Made by a program: the position numbers and the translations under genes. 64,000 bases of DNA, taken from contig CBCYME010000013.1 in assembly GCA_965183835.1 (NCBI GenBank), positions 62,001 to 126,000 on the forward strand, in the 5' to 3' direction. This stretch comes from OMPR01 sp965183835 (GTDB lineage Bacteria > Pseudomonadota > Alphaproteobacteria > Rhodobacterales > Rhodobacteraceae). How positions within the stretch are numbered: the stretch's first letter is position 1; the number at the start of each line of letters is the position of its first letter. Positions 51,658 to 61,353 of the stretch are shown here, piece by piece. The notes under the pieces were generated by a model, which was not told where the DNA came from, searched no databases, and saw only the letters and a list, made by a program, of their open reading frames with translations.

Positions 51658-54000
51658 CTATTTCTCGGTCAGCTTCAATTCAATCCGGCGGTTCTGGGCC
51701 CGGGCTTGGGCTGTATCGTCCGTATTGATTGGCTGAAACTCACCAAAGCCGTTTGCTGACAACCGACTGGGGGAAATGCCCAAATCAGACACCATATAGC
51801 GCACCACAGATAGCGCACGCGCCTGGCTCAGCTCCCAATTGTCTGCAAATTGCCCGGTGCCGGAAAGTGGTACGTTATCTGTATGCCCGTCCACGCGGAT
51901 CACCCAATTGATTTCAGGGGGAATGTCCCGCGCAATTGTTCGCAAAATAAGTGCAATCTTTCCCATCTCGACTTCGCCAAGAACAGAGAGTTCAGCCCCC
52001 CCCGGAGGGAAAAGCACTTCGGAGGAAAATACGAACCGGTCCCCCTCGATACGGACCCCTTCTTGCGTTCCAAGAACATCCCGCAGGCGTCCGAAAAATT
52101 CTGACCGATAGCGTTCCAGATCTTTTGTTTGCGCAGCCAGCGCCTTGGCTTCTTCCTCTAGGGCGAGCGCCTCAGCCTCGAGCCGCTTGCGCTCTGCCTC
52201 TTCCAACAACCGCCGCCGGCGCTCTTCTGATGCGGCCCGTGCAAGGGCCGCGTTCAGGTTTTGACCAAGGTTTTGCAGTTGAACCTGCGCCGCCGTATCG
52301 CGAGCTTTGAAATCATCCAAAAGAGCTTGGAGCCCCCCTAATTGAGTCCGCAAGGCTGCAACTTGCTGGTTCAGCAAGGCTCTTTGTTTCTGGGCCTCAG
52401 TGGAAACTGCCTTTTCATCGGCCAGTTCCGCGCGCGCCTGCGCCAGTAAGGCTGCCCTCTCTTCGGCCAATGATCGCTGCGTTTCGACGGATGCGCCCGC
52501 CTCTTTTTGGCCAGCGATTGCCGCCAGCAGCCGACGCTGCAACACGTTTCGATCCGAGGATGCGGCCTGTGCCTGCTCCAACGATTTTAGGGCGGCAAGC
52601 AATTGCGCCTCGACCGAGGCCTGATCCTGCGAGGATGTTTCGATGGTAGAGCGCAGGCTTTCCAATTCGCGCGTGACACGCCCCAACTGTACACGCACCT
52701 GATCCGTTTCGGACTGAGCCTGCACCAACTGCTCTTGCCATCCCTGTCGCGCCTCAAGCGCGCGGGTTTCCCCCTCTGCAATCTGTGCCTCGAGCGTACG
52801 CCGAACTGCCGCTTGATCGCTTTGCAGCTTGGCCAATCGGTCTTGGTATTGGGACTCGGTCTGAACGTTTGACGACTGTAGCCCCGCGATTTCTGCCTCG
52901 AACTCTGCACGGGCTTGCGCCGCTTGTGTCCGCGCCGAGGTCAACCGATCAAGCAAATCCACTTGCGTCGCGGCACTGTCCGTGCGCAACCGATTCAATT
53001 CAGCCTCTAACGCATTCACCCGGCTGGCGCTGTCTGATTGCGTGACCTCCATCTGCGCCAGAACCCGCGTCAGACGCGCGGCCAGCTCATCCCGATCACG
53101 CGCTTGCGCTTTGGCGGCTTCGATCTGATCCAACGCTTGGGCCAATGCCTGATCAAGGGCCGCCTTGGCCTGATCGGCGGCGGCCAGTAAAATCAATGTC
53201 TCTTCGGCGTCCTTGCGCTGCGCCTCGAGCGACAGAGTCATCGCAGTCAATTCAGCATCTGAATCCGCCAATTTGTCACGCAGAGCCTGCGCGGCAGCCG
53301 CCTCAACAAGTCGAGCGGCCTCTTCTTCGTTCAGCTGCGTTTGCAGCGACTGCGTCAATTCAGATTGCTCTTGGCCCTGCTGTTCTAAATCCGCCACCAT
53401 CGCCTCGAGCGCTTCGCGACGGGCAGCCGCAAGACGCGCTGCTTCGACCTGCACATCTATTTCTGAACGCGATTGTGCTAAGGCAAGGTTCAGGGCTTCC
53501 TGCTCGGACAGTAAGTCATCTTTTTGCGCCCGCAGATCTGCGCGTTGTTGCTCTAACGCACTAATATCCCCCAACGCCCGTTCTTGGTCAGCAAGCAAGG
53601 TCGCCACTTGTGCTTCGAACGCTGTGATCCGTGTGTTTGCAGCTTGGATTTCAGTGCGTTGTGCATCCCGTTCCGCCGTCAGATCCGAAATGATGGATCG
53701 TGCTTGGTCCAAATCCCCCTGCGCCTGATTGAGGGTCGAATTCAACGCCCCCAAACGCGCCTGCAACTGGCTGGCTTCCCGCTCTTCCAGCCCCAGCGCA
53801 ATCGCCAATGCCTCAACCTCGCCGGCCAAAACATCCAGTTCGACCTCTTGCCCTGATATCGTTTCGCGAAGGACAAACTGCACGACCATAAAAATGGTCA
53901 AAACAAACGTCAGGACCATCAAAAGTCCGGTCATCGCGTCGACAAAACCAGGCCAAACAGAGCCCTGAAATCGCTGACCAGTACGGCGGGACAGGGCCAT
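51658..54000 (-). CDS. OmpA-domain peptidoglycan-binding stator protein with long coiled coil
   Basis: 780 residues. One N-terminal membrane helix (about 22-45) with the MotB-like FVDAMTGLLMVLTF, whose Asp21 matches the proton-binding Asp. Then about 550 residues of Ala/Gln/Glu/Arg-rich coiled coil, and a C-terminal OmpA domain (about 650-780) with VRVDGHTDNVPL, NWELSQARA and NRRIEL, which anchors to peptidoglycan. Partner of the ExbB/MotA-like gene 3 nt upstream. MotB itself is about 300 residues, so the coiled coil is far longer than usual. Confidence 0.88.
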   Translation of the reverse strand: MALSRRTGQRFQGSVWPGFVDAMTGLLMVLTFVLTIFMVVQFVLRETISGQEVELDVLAGEVEALAIALGLEEREASQLQARLGALNSTLNQAQGDLDQARSIISDLTAERDAQRTEIQAANTRITAFEAQVATLLADQERALGDISALEQQRADLRAQKDDLLSEQEALNLALAQSRSEIDVQVEAARLAAARREALEAMVADLEQQGQEQSELTQSLQTQLNEEEAARLVEAAAAQALRDKLADSDAELTAMTLSLEAQRKDAEETLILLAAADQAKAALDQALAQALDQIEAAKAQARDRDELAARLTRVLAQMEVTQSDSASRVNALEAELNRLRTDSAATQVDLLDRLTSARTQAAQARAEFEAEIAGLQSSNVQTESQYQDRLAKLQSDQAAVRRTLEAQIAEGETRALEARQGWQEQLVQAQSETDQVRVQLGRVTRELESLRSTIETSSQDQASVEAQLLAALKSLEQAQAASSDRNVLQRRLLAAIAGQKEAGASVETQRSLAEERAALLAQARAELADEKAVSTEAQKQRALLNQQVAALRTQLGGLQALLDDFKARDTAAQVQLQNLGQNLNAALARAASEERRRRLLEEAERKRLEAEALALEEEAKALAAQTKDLERYRSEFFGRLRDVLGTQEGVRIEGDRFVFSSEVLFPPGGAELSVLGEVEMGKIALILRTIARDIPPEINWVIRVDGHTDNVPLSGTGQFADNWELSQARALSVVRYMVSDLGISPSRLSANGFGEFQPINTDDTAQARAQNRRIELKLTEK

Positions 54001-54003
54001 CGC

Positions 54004-55188
54004 TTACTCCCCGTCCGTGCCCCGGACGCGCGTTTGCCCCCGTGGCTGCGACAATGCATTGGCCAGCAGATCAATGTCTTTGCGCAATTCGACCATGGTT
54101 TCCTGACGTCCGGCGGACATCTCTTCCAGGATGCGTAACATCTGCACATCAATCGAACGCAACCGCATCCGGCTTTCGGCATCGATGCCTTCGTTCTCGC
54201 CTTGGGTCCGGATCACGTCGACCAAGGTTTCTTGCGCCGCAGCCACGCGGTCAAGCGCAACGGCCGTGTCCTGACTTTCGGCAGCACGGTGGTTCATGTC
54301 CGAAATAGACTCGACCAACTGCGAGAGCTTTGCATTGACTGCCATGTTTTCTTCACTTGAGGCCGCGAACATCCCTTGCAAAGAATCCATCTGCTCGCCC
54401 ATACGGTCCATCACGTGCGTGAGCATTGCACTGTCTGATCCGCTGCTGTCTTCGCCCGACGCGAACCCAAGGCGTGTGATCGTGGACAGCCACTCTTCCA
54501 ATTCGCGGTAGAACCGATTTTGGCCATGCCCCGCAAACAATTCAAGCAACCCGACGATCAGAGATCCGGCCAAGCCGAGCAATGAGGATCCAAAGGCAAC
54601 CCCCATCCCGCCCAGTTGCGCCTCAAGCCCCGTCATCAGACGGCCAAAGACCGCAAGCCCCTCTTCGCCCTCTTGTGGGGCGAGGCTGCGAATGGTGTCA
54701 ACGACGGCAGGGATCGTGGTGGCCAAGCCAAAGAATGTGCCCAAAAGGCCAAGGTAAATCAGTACGTTGGTGATGTACCGGGTGATTTCCCGTTCTTCTT
54801 CAATCCTTTCAGCGACCGAGTCCAGGATCGAGCGCGTTGAGGTTGAGCTGATGTGCATCCGGGCTGCACGGCTGCGCAACAGCGACGCCAAAGGGGTCAG
54901 CAGCTGCGGCGGCGCGATGCCTTCACGCTCGTTTCCACCTGCAAACTCTTCGATCCAGCGCACAGAGCCGATCAGCTGGATCACCTGCCAGAAACAGGCG
55001 AACACGCCGATCACAAAAACCAGCAGGATAAAGCCGTTTAAATAAGGATTGGCCTGAAACACCGGCAAAACGCGCGGCAACGCGACGAAAATTCCGAAGC
55101 CGGATAAGGCAATAACCATCAGCATCATTGTGATCTGACGGATGGGTTGCGAGAACTGAGGTCTCACTTCACTGTCTGGTTGCGCCAT
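54004..55188 (-). CDS. MotA/TolQ/ExbB-type proton channel protein
   Basis: 394 residues. Two early membrane helices (about 25-45 and 50-75), then a cytoplasmic stretch, then TM3 LIYLGLLGTFFGLATTIP and TM4 GMGVAFGSSLLGLAGSLIVG, the family core. A C-terminal helical tail of about 170 residues follows. ATG at 55188 is preferred over a GTG six codons earlier, with AGGA upstream. With the OmpA partner it forms a stator-like proton-driven unit; no TonB, TolR or flagellar genes are near. Confidence 0.88.
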   Translation of the reverse strand: MAQPDSEVRPQFSQPIRQITMMLMVIALSGFGIFVALPRVLPVFQANPYLNGFILLVFVIGVFACFWQVIQLIGSVRWIEEFAGGNEREGIAPPQLLTPLASLLRSRAARMHISSTSTRSILDSVAERIEEEREITRYITNVLIYLGLLGTFFGLATTIPAVVDTIRSLAPQEGEEGLAVFGRLMTGLEAQLGGMGVAFGSSLLGLAGSLIVGLLELFAGHGQNRFYRELEEWLSTITRLGFASGEDSSGSDSAMLTHVMDRMGEQMDSLQGMFAASSEENMAVNAKLSQLVESISDMNHRAAESQDTAVALDRVAAAQETLVDVIRTQGENEGIDAESRMRLRSIDVQMLRILEEMSAGRQETMVELRKDIDLLANALSQPRGQTRVRGTDGE

Positions 55189-55259
55189 GCGCTTGTTTCC
55201 TGGCACGTTTGTCTGCTCAGCTACAAACTTACCGGGAAATCACGCATAACGCCAAGGCT

Positions 55260-55790
55260 TTATGCAACCAACGCCCGCACACGATCAGAAAGCCAGTTCA
55301 GATCGTGATCATGCAAGCCGATATCGGCAAGATGCTCAGCCGTGTTATAAAGATATTCGGTATTAGGGCCACGCCCGCCAACAGCATGGGCGATGATTTG
55401 CGCCTGTTCTTCCAACGGCATCCCACCACAATACTGCACATGATCCGCATCGATCACATAGGTCACGGCGTTCACAACCTCGCCATTGTCGCACTGCACG
55501 TCCAGCATCTTTTCAAGATAGGCCGACGACACCAATTCACGCTCGCGCAGTTCTGCTAGGGTGCGTTCTTCGTGTCCTGCCTCGACCGCAAAGGCCACGC
55601 CTTTGCAAAACGAGGCTTGGATCGCGTCCAGCGCCAACACCAGCCCAGGGTTTTCCTCGGTTCCGCGATGGTGAATTGAGCTCATGCAAAAAGACCGCGC
55701 GTATCCATTCAGCGTCGCCAACTCGCTGCGGGCAACCGGAAAGCCCGGATTCCACAATAGCGACCCATATCCAAATACCCACATTGTCAT
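55260..55790 (-). CDS. Gamma-glutamylcyclotransferase (ChaC-like)
   Basis: 176 residues. WVFGYGSLLWNPGF is the substrate loop; LALDAIQASFCKGVAFAV and RERELVSSAYLEKM (with the catalytic Glu) follow. ChaC enzymes degrade glutathione to 5-oxoproline and Cys-Gly. AAGGA stands 8 nt before the ATG at 55790; a longer frame upstream is not protein-like. Confidence 0.93.
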   Translation of the reverse strand: MTMWVFGYGSLLWNPGFPVARSELATLNGYARSFCMSSIHHRGTEENPGLVLALDAIQASFCKGVAFAVEAGHEERTLAELRERELVSSAYLEKMLDVQCDNGEVVNAVTYVIDADHVQYCGGMPLEEQAQIIAHAVGGRGPNTEYLYNTAEHLADIGLHDHDLNWLSDRVRALVA

Positions 55791-55858
55791 CGCACTGGTC
55801 CTTGCTTGTTTCGCCCTATAAACATCAAAATCAGAGCAGGAAAAAGGGGCTTTGGCCA

Positions 55859-56860
55859 ATGTTGCGCTTGATCCGTGTTGTGATTGTCTTGACCTTGGTC
55901 TGGTGTGCCTATTGGTATGCGGCTGGTTATGGCTTGTGTTCAGGCGTTGTCGGCTGGTTTGAGAGCCAACGGCTGCGAGGATGGCAAGCCGATTATGCCA
56001 CGATATCAACCTCGGGCTTTCCGCTTAGCCATAAAACCCTTCTCATCAATCCAGCGCTGGCAGATCCGAGCAATGGCACCGCTTGGCAAGCCGATTGGTT
56101 GGAACTGGATAGCCCTGCAATTTGGCCCGGGCGCCAAACACTGCGCTTTTCCGAGGCGCCCCAGCGCCTGTCCTATCTGGATCGTCACCTGACCCTGCAG
56201 GCCGAAGAGATGGAGGCCCTGCTACACCTTGAACCCGGGGTCGCGTTAACGCTGAACCAGATGTCGTTGACGGCAAATCGTTGGACCATGTCAGATGGGT
56301 CTGGTCCCGTGCTGGGTGCCCAAGACCTGACCCTTGCGATGGTGCAAACTGATCAGCCCGATACATACACCTACGACATCGAAGCCGGGCATTTCACCTT
56401 GGGCGACGACCTGCGGCGACTGCTGGGATCATCCACCACCCTGCCCCAGAGCTTTGAGACGCTGAAGCTGAACACAACCATTCAGTTTGACAAACCCTGG
56501 GATCGATCCGCTTTGGAAGAGCGGCGTCCCCAGCCCACACAGGTCGATCTGGCGCTGGCGGAAATGCATTGGGGGGCGTTGCGCCTGTTCGCCACCGGGC
56601 AACTATCGATTGACGAGTTGGGTGTCCCCACGGGCGAGATTGCTCTCAAGGCGGAAAACTGGCGGGAAATGCTGACAATGGCCCACAATGCCGGTGCGAT
56701 CCCGACACAAGCCGTGAACCCGGCAGAACGCGTGTTGTCCATGCTTGCGGGCCTTGGCGGCAATCCACAGGCCTTGGATGTGCAGCTGAATTTCAGAGAT
56801 GGCTATGTTGCGCTGGGGCCGATCCCACTTGGGCCCGCCCCACGGCTTATTCTACGCTAG
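55859..56860 (+). CDS. DUF2125 domain-containing protein
   Basis: 333 residues; N-terminal signal anchor (MLRLIRVVIVLTLVWCAYWY), then a beta-rich periplasmic region of the DUF2125 family (ADYATISTSGFPL, LNTTIQFDKPWDR, YVALGPIPLGPAPRL end). Role unknown, probably envelope. Its last 4 nt overlap the convergent extensin gene. Confidence 0.86.
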   Translation: MLRLIRVVIVLTLVWCAYWYAAGYGLCSGVVGWFESQRLRGWQADYATISTSGFPLSHKTLLINPALADPSNGTAWQADWLELDSPAIWPGRQTLRFSEAPQRLSYLDRHLTLQAEEMEALLHLEPGVALTLNQMSLTANRWTMSDGSGPVLGAQDLTLAMVQTDQPDTYTYDIEAGHFTLGDDLRRLLGSSTTLPQSFETLKLNTTIQFDKPWDRSALEERRPQPTQVDLALAEMHWGALRLFATGQLSIDELGVPTGEIALKAENWREMLTMAHNAGAIPTQAVNPAERVLSMLAGLGGNPQALDVQLNFRDGYVALGPIPLGPAPRLILR

Positions 56861-57771
56861 CGGCAATACGGCCCGCCCCGATGGCGGGCTGTGTCCAGAT
56901 GGAAGTGATCCTGATGATAGCGGTCCGCCTTGGGCCCAAGCACCGTGCCAAACGGGCCGCAGGCTGCTTTCAACGATCTTTGCAGCAGGCGACGGGAACT
57001 GCCCCGCTTCCAGCCTTTGAGAACTGTAATCACCTCTCCGTCTTTCATCGTAAACGATGAAATGTCGATGGCCTTGCCCTTGCCATGTTCAGAGATTTTG
57101 GCGCCCCTCCGGTTGTTCCGTGTTCGGCAGGCATAGTGTGCTGCGACACGCATCTCAACAACGGGACCACGGTTCCGAAAGGTTGGTTTGACCCCGCGTT
57201 CAACCCATTGGTTTAGCGCTTGTGCCGTCTCACAGGTCATGACTGCACCTCGGCTTAGCCGTACACCTGAGATAGAGGTCACCCGCACCGCATCCTTGAC
57301 GCCACAGCCGTTCAACTTGCCCGGAACCCGCCCGATCTTTTCGCCCTTGATATCCGCGTTTCCACAGACTGACCCCTTACGGCTTTTTCGCTTCTTCCCA
57401 AAAAACACCTGTTGTTCAATGGCCTTTGGGCGCACGTTTGGGCGTATGGACGTCGCCGGGCCAACCGCTTGTACCGCAGCAACTTGGGCCACGATTTCTA
57501 TCTCAGCCTCAATAATCTCGGGTGTTGGAGAGGGGCGTGGAGCTGGTCGCGTCCGCACACTTTGAACCCGTGTCGCCACTTCGGAGACCGCCACCAGAAC
57601 AGCCGCTTCTTGCAGAGCGGGCGATTGGGGGGCTTCCGGTTCGTCCACAATTGGGGGCGCCTGAACAAAGGTGCGCCCCACAGGACGCAGTGACCGTTCC
57701 GGGGCGCTCGCAGAGGCAACCAGTGTTGTTGTTAACAACAAAACGGTCCCAACGAGGCCCCGCCGGATCAC
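56857..57771 (-). CDS. Extensin-like C-terminal domain protein
   Basis: 304 residues: signal peptide (MIRRGLVGTVLLLTTTLVASAS), a Pro/Ala/Val-rich linker to about 120, then the extensin-like domain with CGVKDAVRVTSI, EHGKGKAIDISSFTM and YHQDHFHLD near the end, a VanY-like metal site arrangement. It may bind or cut peptidoglycan. The start overlaps the tyrC stop by 4 nt. Confidence 0.88.
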   Translation of the reverse strand: MIRRGLVGTVLLLTTTLVASASAPERSLRPVGRTFVQAPPIVDEPEAPQSPALQEAAVLVAVSEVATRVQSVRTRPAPRPSPTPEIIEAEIEIVAQVAAVQAVGPATSIRPNVRPKAIEQQVFFGKKRKSRKGSVCGNADIKGEKIGRVPGKLNGCGVKDAVRVTSISGVRLSRGAVMTCETAQALNQWVERGVKPTFRNRGPVVEMRVAAHYACRTRNNRRGAKISEHGKGKAIDISSFTMKDGEVITVLKGWKRGSSRRLLQRSLKAACGPFGTVLGPKADRYHQDHFHLDTARHRGGPYCR

Positions 57772-58691
57772 GATTTGGCCTTTCCGCGCCCAAAGTCTGG
57801 CGCGTCCGTATCTTGCCCGGCTTCGATAATGCCGCGACGAATGGCGCGAGTGCGGGTGAAATAGTCAAACAGGTGATCCCCGTCCCCGGTTCGAATGGCC
57901 CGTTGCAACGCAAACAGCTCTTCGGTGAACCGCCCAAGGATTTCCAACGTTGCATCCTTGTTGCTTAGGAAGACGTCCCGCCACATGGTTGGATCCGAGG
58001 CAGCGATCCGGGTGAAATCCCGGAAACCTGCAGCCGAGTATTTGATCACTTCGCTGTCCGTGACCCGACGCAAATCATCCGCGACGCCTACCATCGTATA
58101 GGCGATCAGGTGCGGCGCGTGGGATGTGACCGCCAGAACCAAATCATGGTGGTCTGCATCCATTTCTTCGACGTTCGCACCGATGCCTTCCCACAGGGCG
58201 CGCAGCTTTTCGACCGCGGCGCGATCAGAACCTTCGACAGGAACCAAAAGGCACCAGCGGTTGTCGTACAATTCGGCAAAACCGGATTCTGGTCCTGAAT
58301 GCTCGGTGCCAGCCAGCGGGTGCGCCGGAATGAAATGCACACCCTCAGGGACAAAAGGTGTCACCGCATCAATGACATGCCGCTTGACCGATCCAACATC
58401 GCTGATCGTTGCGCCCGGTTTCAGCACCGGGGCGATTTCTTGGGCCACTACGCCCATTGCACCGACAGGGACACATAAGACAACCAGATCGGCGCCTTCG
58501 GCAGCTTCGGCCGCGCTGTCGCAAATACGATCACACAACCCGATCTCACGGGCGGTATCGCGGGTCGCTTGGGATCGGGCGTACCCAGTCACCTCTTTGG
58601 CCAGCCCAGAGCGTTTGATCGCCCAGAACATCGATGATGCAATCAGTCCCAGACCAATCAGGGCGACACGGTCATAAATCGGTTGGCTCAT
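57768..58691 (-). CDS. tyrC: Prephenate/arogenate dehydrogenase
   Basis: 307 residues; oxidative decarboxylation in tyrosine synthesis. NAD loop ALIGLGLIASSMFWAI, then FIPAHPLAGTEHSG with the catalytic His, and TSHAPHLIAYTMV. The ending lacks an ACT domain, so feedback control may be different from fused enzymes. Overlaps extensin and hisC by 4 nt each. Confidence 0.92.
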   Translation of the reverse strand: MSQPIYDRVALIGLGLIASSMFWAIKRSGLAKEVTGYARSQATRDTAREIGLCDRICDSAAEAAEGADLVVLCVPVGAMGVVAQEIAPVLKPGATISDVGSVKRHVIDAVTPFVPEGVHFIPAHPLAGTEHSGPESGFAELYDNRWCLLVPVEGSDRAAVEKLRALWEGIGANVEEMDADHHDLVLAVTSHAPHLIAYTMVGVADDLRRVTDSEVIKYSAAGFRDFTRIAASDPTMWRDVFLSNKDATLEILGRFTEELFALQRAIRTGDGDHLFDYFTRTRAIRRGIIEAGQDTDAPDFGRGKAKS

Positions 58692-59773
58692 TTGGCGCCC
58701 CCTTTGAATGCGGCAACAGCCTCCACGATGCGCCGACAGGCGCTTTCGTCCCCAACAGTTATACGCAGTGCGTTTGGCAAGTTATACCCGACCACCTTAC
58801 GCACAATCAGCCCCTGAGATTGCAGATAAGCGTCGCAGCCTTCGGCCTCGGCCTGATCAGAGAAACGGGCCAGGATGAAGTTTGCGCAAGACGTATCCGA
58901 TGGCACACCTAAAGCGGCTAGCGATTCAGCCAACCACCCGCGCCACTTTGTGTTTTCTTCCAAACAGAAGTCGACATAGTCAGTATCCCGGATCGCCGCC
59001 TCTGCAGCGACCAAAGCGGACGCTGATACATTGAATGGGCCGCGCAAACGATTGAGAACGTCGATGATATCCTGTGGTCCATACCCCCACCCCACGCGAA
59101 TACCCCCCAATCCGTAGAGTTTGGAGAACGTGCGGGTCATCACCACATTGCTGCGCGCATTGATGATCTCGACACCTGCGTCGAATCCGCTGACATATTC
59201 TGCATAGGCCCCGTCGAGAACCAGAATAACGTGCGGCGGCAACCCATCCGCAAGACGGGCAACTTCGGCGGCGCCGATCATGGTGCCCGTGGGATTGTTC
59301 GGATTGGCAATGAATACCAATTTGGTTCGATCCGTACATCCGGCCAACAAAGCGTCCACATCTGTGACTCGCTCACGTTCGCGCACCTCAACCGGAGTGG
59401 CACCAGCGGCCAAGGCGCTAATGCGATACATTGAAAACCCATGCTCTGTATAAAGAACTTCGCCCCCCGGACCGGCGTAGGCCTGACACAGAAACGCGAT
59501 GATCTCATCGCTGCCAGCGCCGCAAATCACCTGCTCGGGATTCAGCCCATGCTGTTCCCCAATCGCTGTCCGCAAACCGGCATGATCGCTGGATGGATAC
59601 CGATGCAACATCGCTGCACTGTCCTGCACGGCAGCGATGGCCTTTGGACTTGGTCCATAGGGGTTTTCATTTGAGCTGAGCTTGATGACATTGCTCACGC
59701 CCTCTACATGCGCCGCGCCGCTCTGATACAGTGCGATGTCCATAATGCCGGGCTGAGGGGTGATTTTCGTCAT
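58688..59773 (-). CDS. hisC: Histidinol-phosphate / aromatic aminotransferase
   Basis: 361 residues, PLP fold type I. LSSNENPYGPSPKA, ANPNNPTGTM, LDGAYAEY, and the lysine segment RTFSKLYGLGGIRVG (Lys218). Such HisC enzymes in alphaproteobacteria often serve both histidine and tyrosine/phenylalanine synthesis; pairing with tyrC supports the latter. AAGGAG before the ATG. Confidence 0.94.
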   Translation of the reverse strand: MTKITPQPGIMDIALYQSGAAHVEGVSNVIKLSSNENPYGPSPKAIAAVQDSAAMLHRYPSSDHAGLRTAIGEQHGLNPEQVICGAGSDEIIAFLCQAYAGPGGEVLYTEHGFSMYRISALAAGATPVEVRERERVTDVDALLAGCTDRTKLVFIANPNNPTGTMIGAAEVARLADGLPPHVILVLDGAYAEYVSGFDAGVEIINARSNVVMTRTFSKLYGLGGIRVGWGYGPQDIIDVLNRLRGPFNVSASALVAAEAAIRDTDYVDFCLEENTKWRGWLAESLAALGVPSDTSCANFILARFSDQAEAEGCDAYLQSQGLIVRKVVGYNLPNALRITVGDESACRRIVEAVAAFKGGAK

Positions 59774-59836
59774 ATTAGAGCTCCTTAATGGAACCCTAAT
59801 AACGCTCTGCTTTCTCCGAGAAAAGCGGCAATGGCG

Positions 59837-61267
59837 TCACGCCGCCACAGATTGCCCCCGAAACCGCGCGGTTGCAGGGTCCGCATCATAATATTGCGCG
59901 AATTCCTCGGTCCGCTGGCTCAGCTCGTTAACGCTGTCGATGATGAACTGCGCCGACGCCAGGTCCATCATGTAGCTAAAGTTTAGTCGCACCCAACCGG
60001 GCTTCAAAAGCTCTTTACCCGCAGCAAGATCCGCATGCAGGGCCAGTGACGCCTCTTGATCAATACCCAGCAACCGATGCGCATAAGGCCCGGCACAGGC
60101 ACAGCCACCACGGGCTTGAATGCCGTAGATATCGCTCAGCATGCGTGTAAACAGCTGCTGGTGAACGGGATTTCCGGACGCGTCCTTTACCAGAAACGAA
60201 AAGATCGGCAACCGGTGCGGGTTCTCTGTTCCAAGCAATGTGAGATGCGGGTTATTGCCCCACCCCTCCAGAGCCATCTGATTGAATTCGGTCTCGCGGC
60301 GCGAGATTTCATCGACCCCCACCACATCTTTGACAATGAACGCCAAGGCGGCGCGGATATCCCCGATCACATTGGGTGTTCCGGCTTCTTCGCGCGCTGT
60401 CAGATCCTCGGAATAGTCGTGACCCCAAGGTGAGACAAAGGAGACAGTCCCCCCGCCCGGCCAGCTTGGGCAGGTTTGATGAACCGCATTTCTGTTCACA
60501 ACCAATACTCCAGAGGCCCCCGGCCCGCCGGGAAACTTGTGCGGCGACACAACAATGGCATCTTTGCGCACGTCCGATCCCGCACCCATATCCATTTCCA
60601 GATACGGACCACCCCCGGCATAGTCCCAAACAGAAAGCGCCCCATGCGCCTTGAGCATTCGGGTCACTGGATCAGGGTCCGTAATAATGCCTGTAACATT
60701 AGACGCGGCGGAAAAGCTGCCGATTATCAAATCGGACTCTGCATGAGCCACCAATGCCGCTTTTAGCGCGAACAGATCCGGGCCGCCTTCGGGCGCTTCG
60801 GGAATCTCAATGACTTCGGCTTTGCTTTCGCGCCACGGCAGGATGTTGGAATGATGTTCATACGGGCCAATCATGACAATCGGTTGGTCAGCCTGCTCCA
60901 CCCCCAACAGGCTAACCAACCGATTAAGCCCGGCCGTGGCGCCCGACCCGGTGAAGATCACCGCATCGTCTTCCGTGGCACCGACAAGCCGGGAAATCTC
61001 GGCGCGCGCCTCACGCCGCAACCGAGTCATGTAAGAACCGCAAAAGGAGGCTTCTGTGTGGCTGTTGGCATAGAATGGCAACACGTGGGTCGCGACATAG
61101 GTTTCCACCTGCGTCATAGCGCGTCCCGAAGCAACGTAATCCGCATAGACAAGCGGAACGTCCCCGAACAATCCAGGAATGCTGATTCCCTCTCCAATCA
61201 TCCCATCCCGCAAGGACTTAGATTGAGTGGCGGCTGATAAGCCTTCGCGAAAATGGGTAAGGGTCAT
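59837..61267 (-). CDS. Class V aminotransferase (cysteine desulfurase-like)
   Basis: 476 residues. ADYVASGRAM, ANSHTEAS, TGSGATAGLNRLV, and PLP-lysine in VVSPHKFPGGPG (Lys244); RGGCACAGPY holds a Cys at the desulfurase loop position. Longer than IscS/SufS (about 400) by a C-terminal extension. No Fe-S scaffold genes nearby, so a sulfur-mobilising role is open. CAGGAG 8 nt before the ATG at 61267. First of a four-gene minus-strand row with hisC, tyrC and extensin. Confidence 0.88.
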   Translation of the reverse strand: MTLTHFREGLSAATQSKSLRDGMIGEGISIPGLFGDVPLVYADYVASGRAMTQVETYVATHVLPFYANSHTEASFCGSYMTRLRREARAEISRLVGATEDDAVIFTGSGATAGLNRLVSLLGVEQADQPIVMIGPYEHHSNILPWRESKAEVIEIPEAPEGGPDLFALKAALVAHAESDLIIGSFSAASNVTGIITDPDPVTRMLKAHGALSVWDYAGGGPYLEMDMGAGSDVRKDAIVVSPHKFPGGPGASGVLVVNRNAVHQTCPSWPGGGTVSFVSPWGHDYSEDLTAREEAGTPNVIGDIRAALAFIVKDVVGVDEISRRETEFNQMALEGWGNNPHLTLLGTENPHRLPIFSFLVKDASGNPVHQQLFTRMLSDIYGIQARGGCACAGPYAHRLLGIDQEASLALHADLAAGKELLKPGWVRLNFSYMMDLASAQFIIDSVNELSQRTEEFAQYYDADPATARFRGQSVAA

Positions 61268-61353
61268 GTTCAAGCTCCTGTTACCCGACCAAGATGACCC
61301 CAAAGAAGGCAATAAACTTACCCTATTTTTGTGTATTTTCTCAGCTCTCTGTG

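Noticed and set aside
51658..55188. Zorya-type anti-phage system (ZorA/ZorB)
   Set aside because: Although the ExbB/OmpA pair resembles ZorA/ZorB, no ZorC, helicase ZorD or nuclease ZorE gene is next to it; both sides are ordinary metabolic or envelope genes. The coiled coil is also on the OmpA partner rather than mainly on the channel.
57880..57910. tRNA T-loop-like GGTTCGAAT
   Set aside because: Lies inside tyrC without acceptor, D or anticodon stems; a similar GGTTCGAAT in the dehydrogenase gene near 10100 is also coding.
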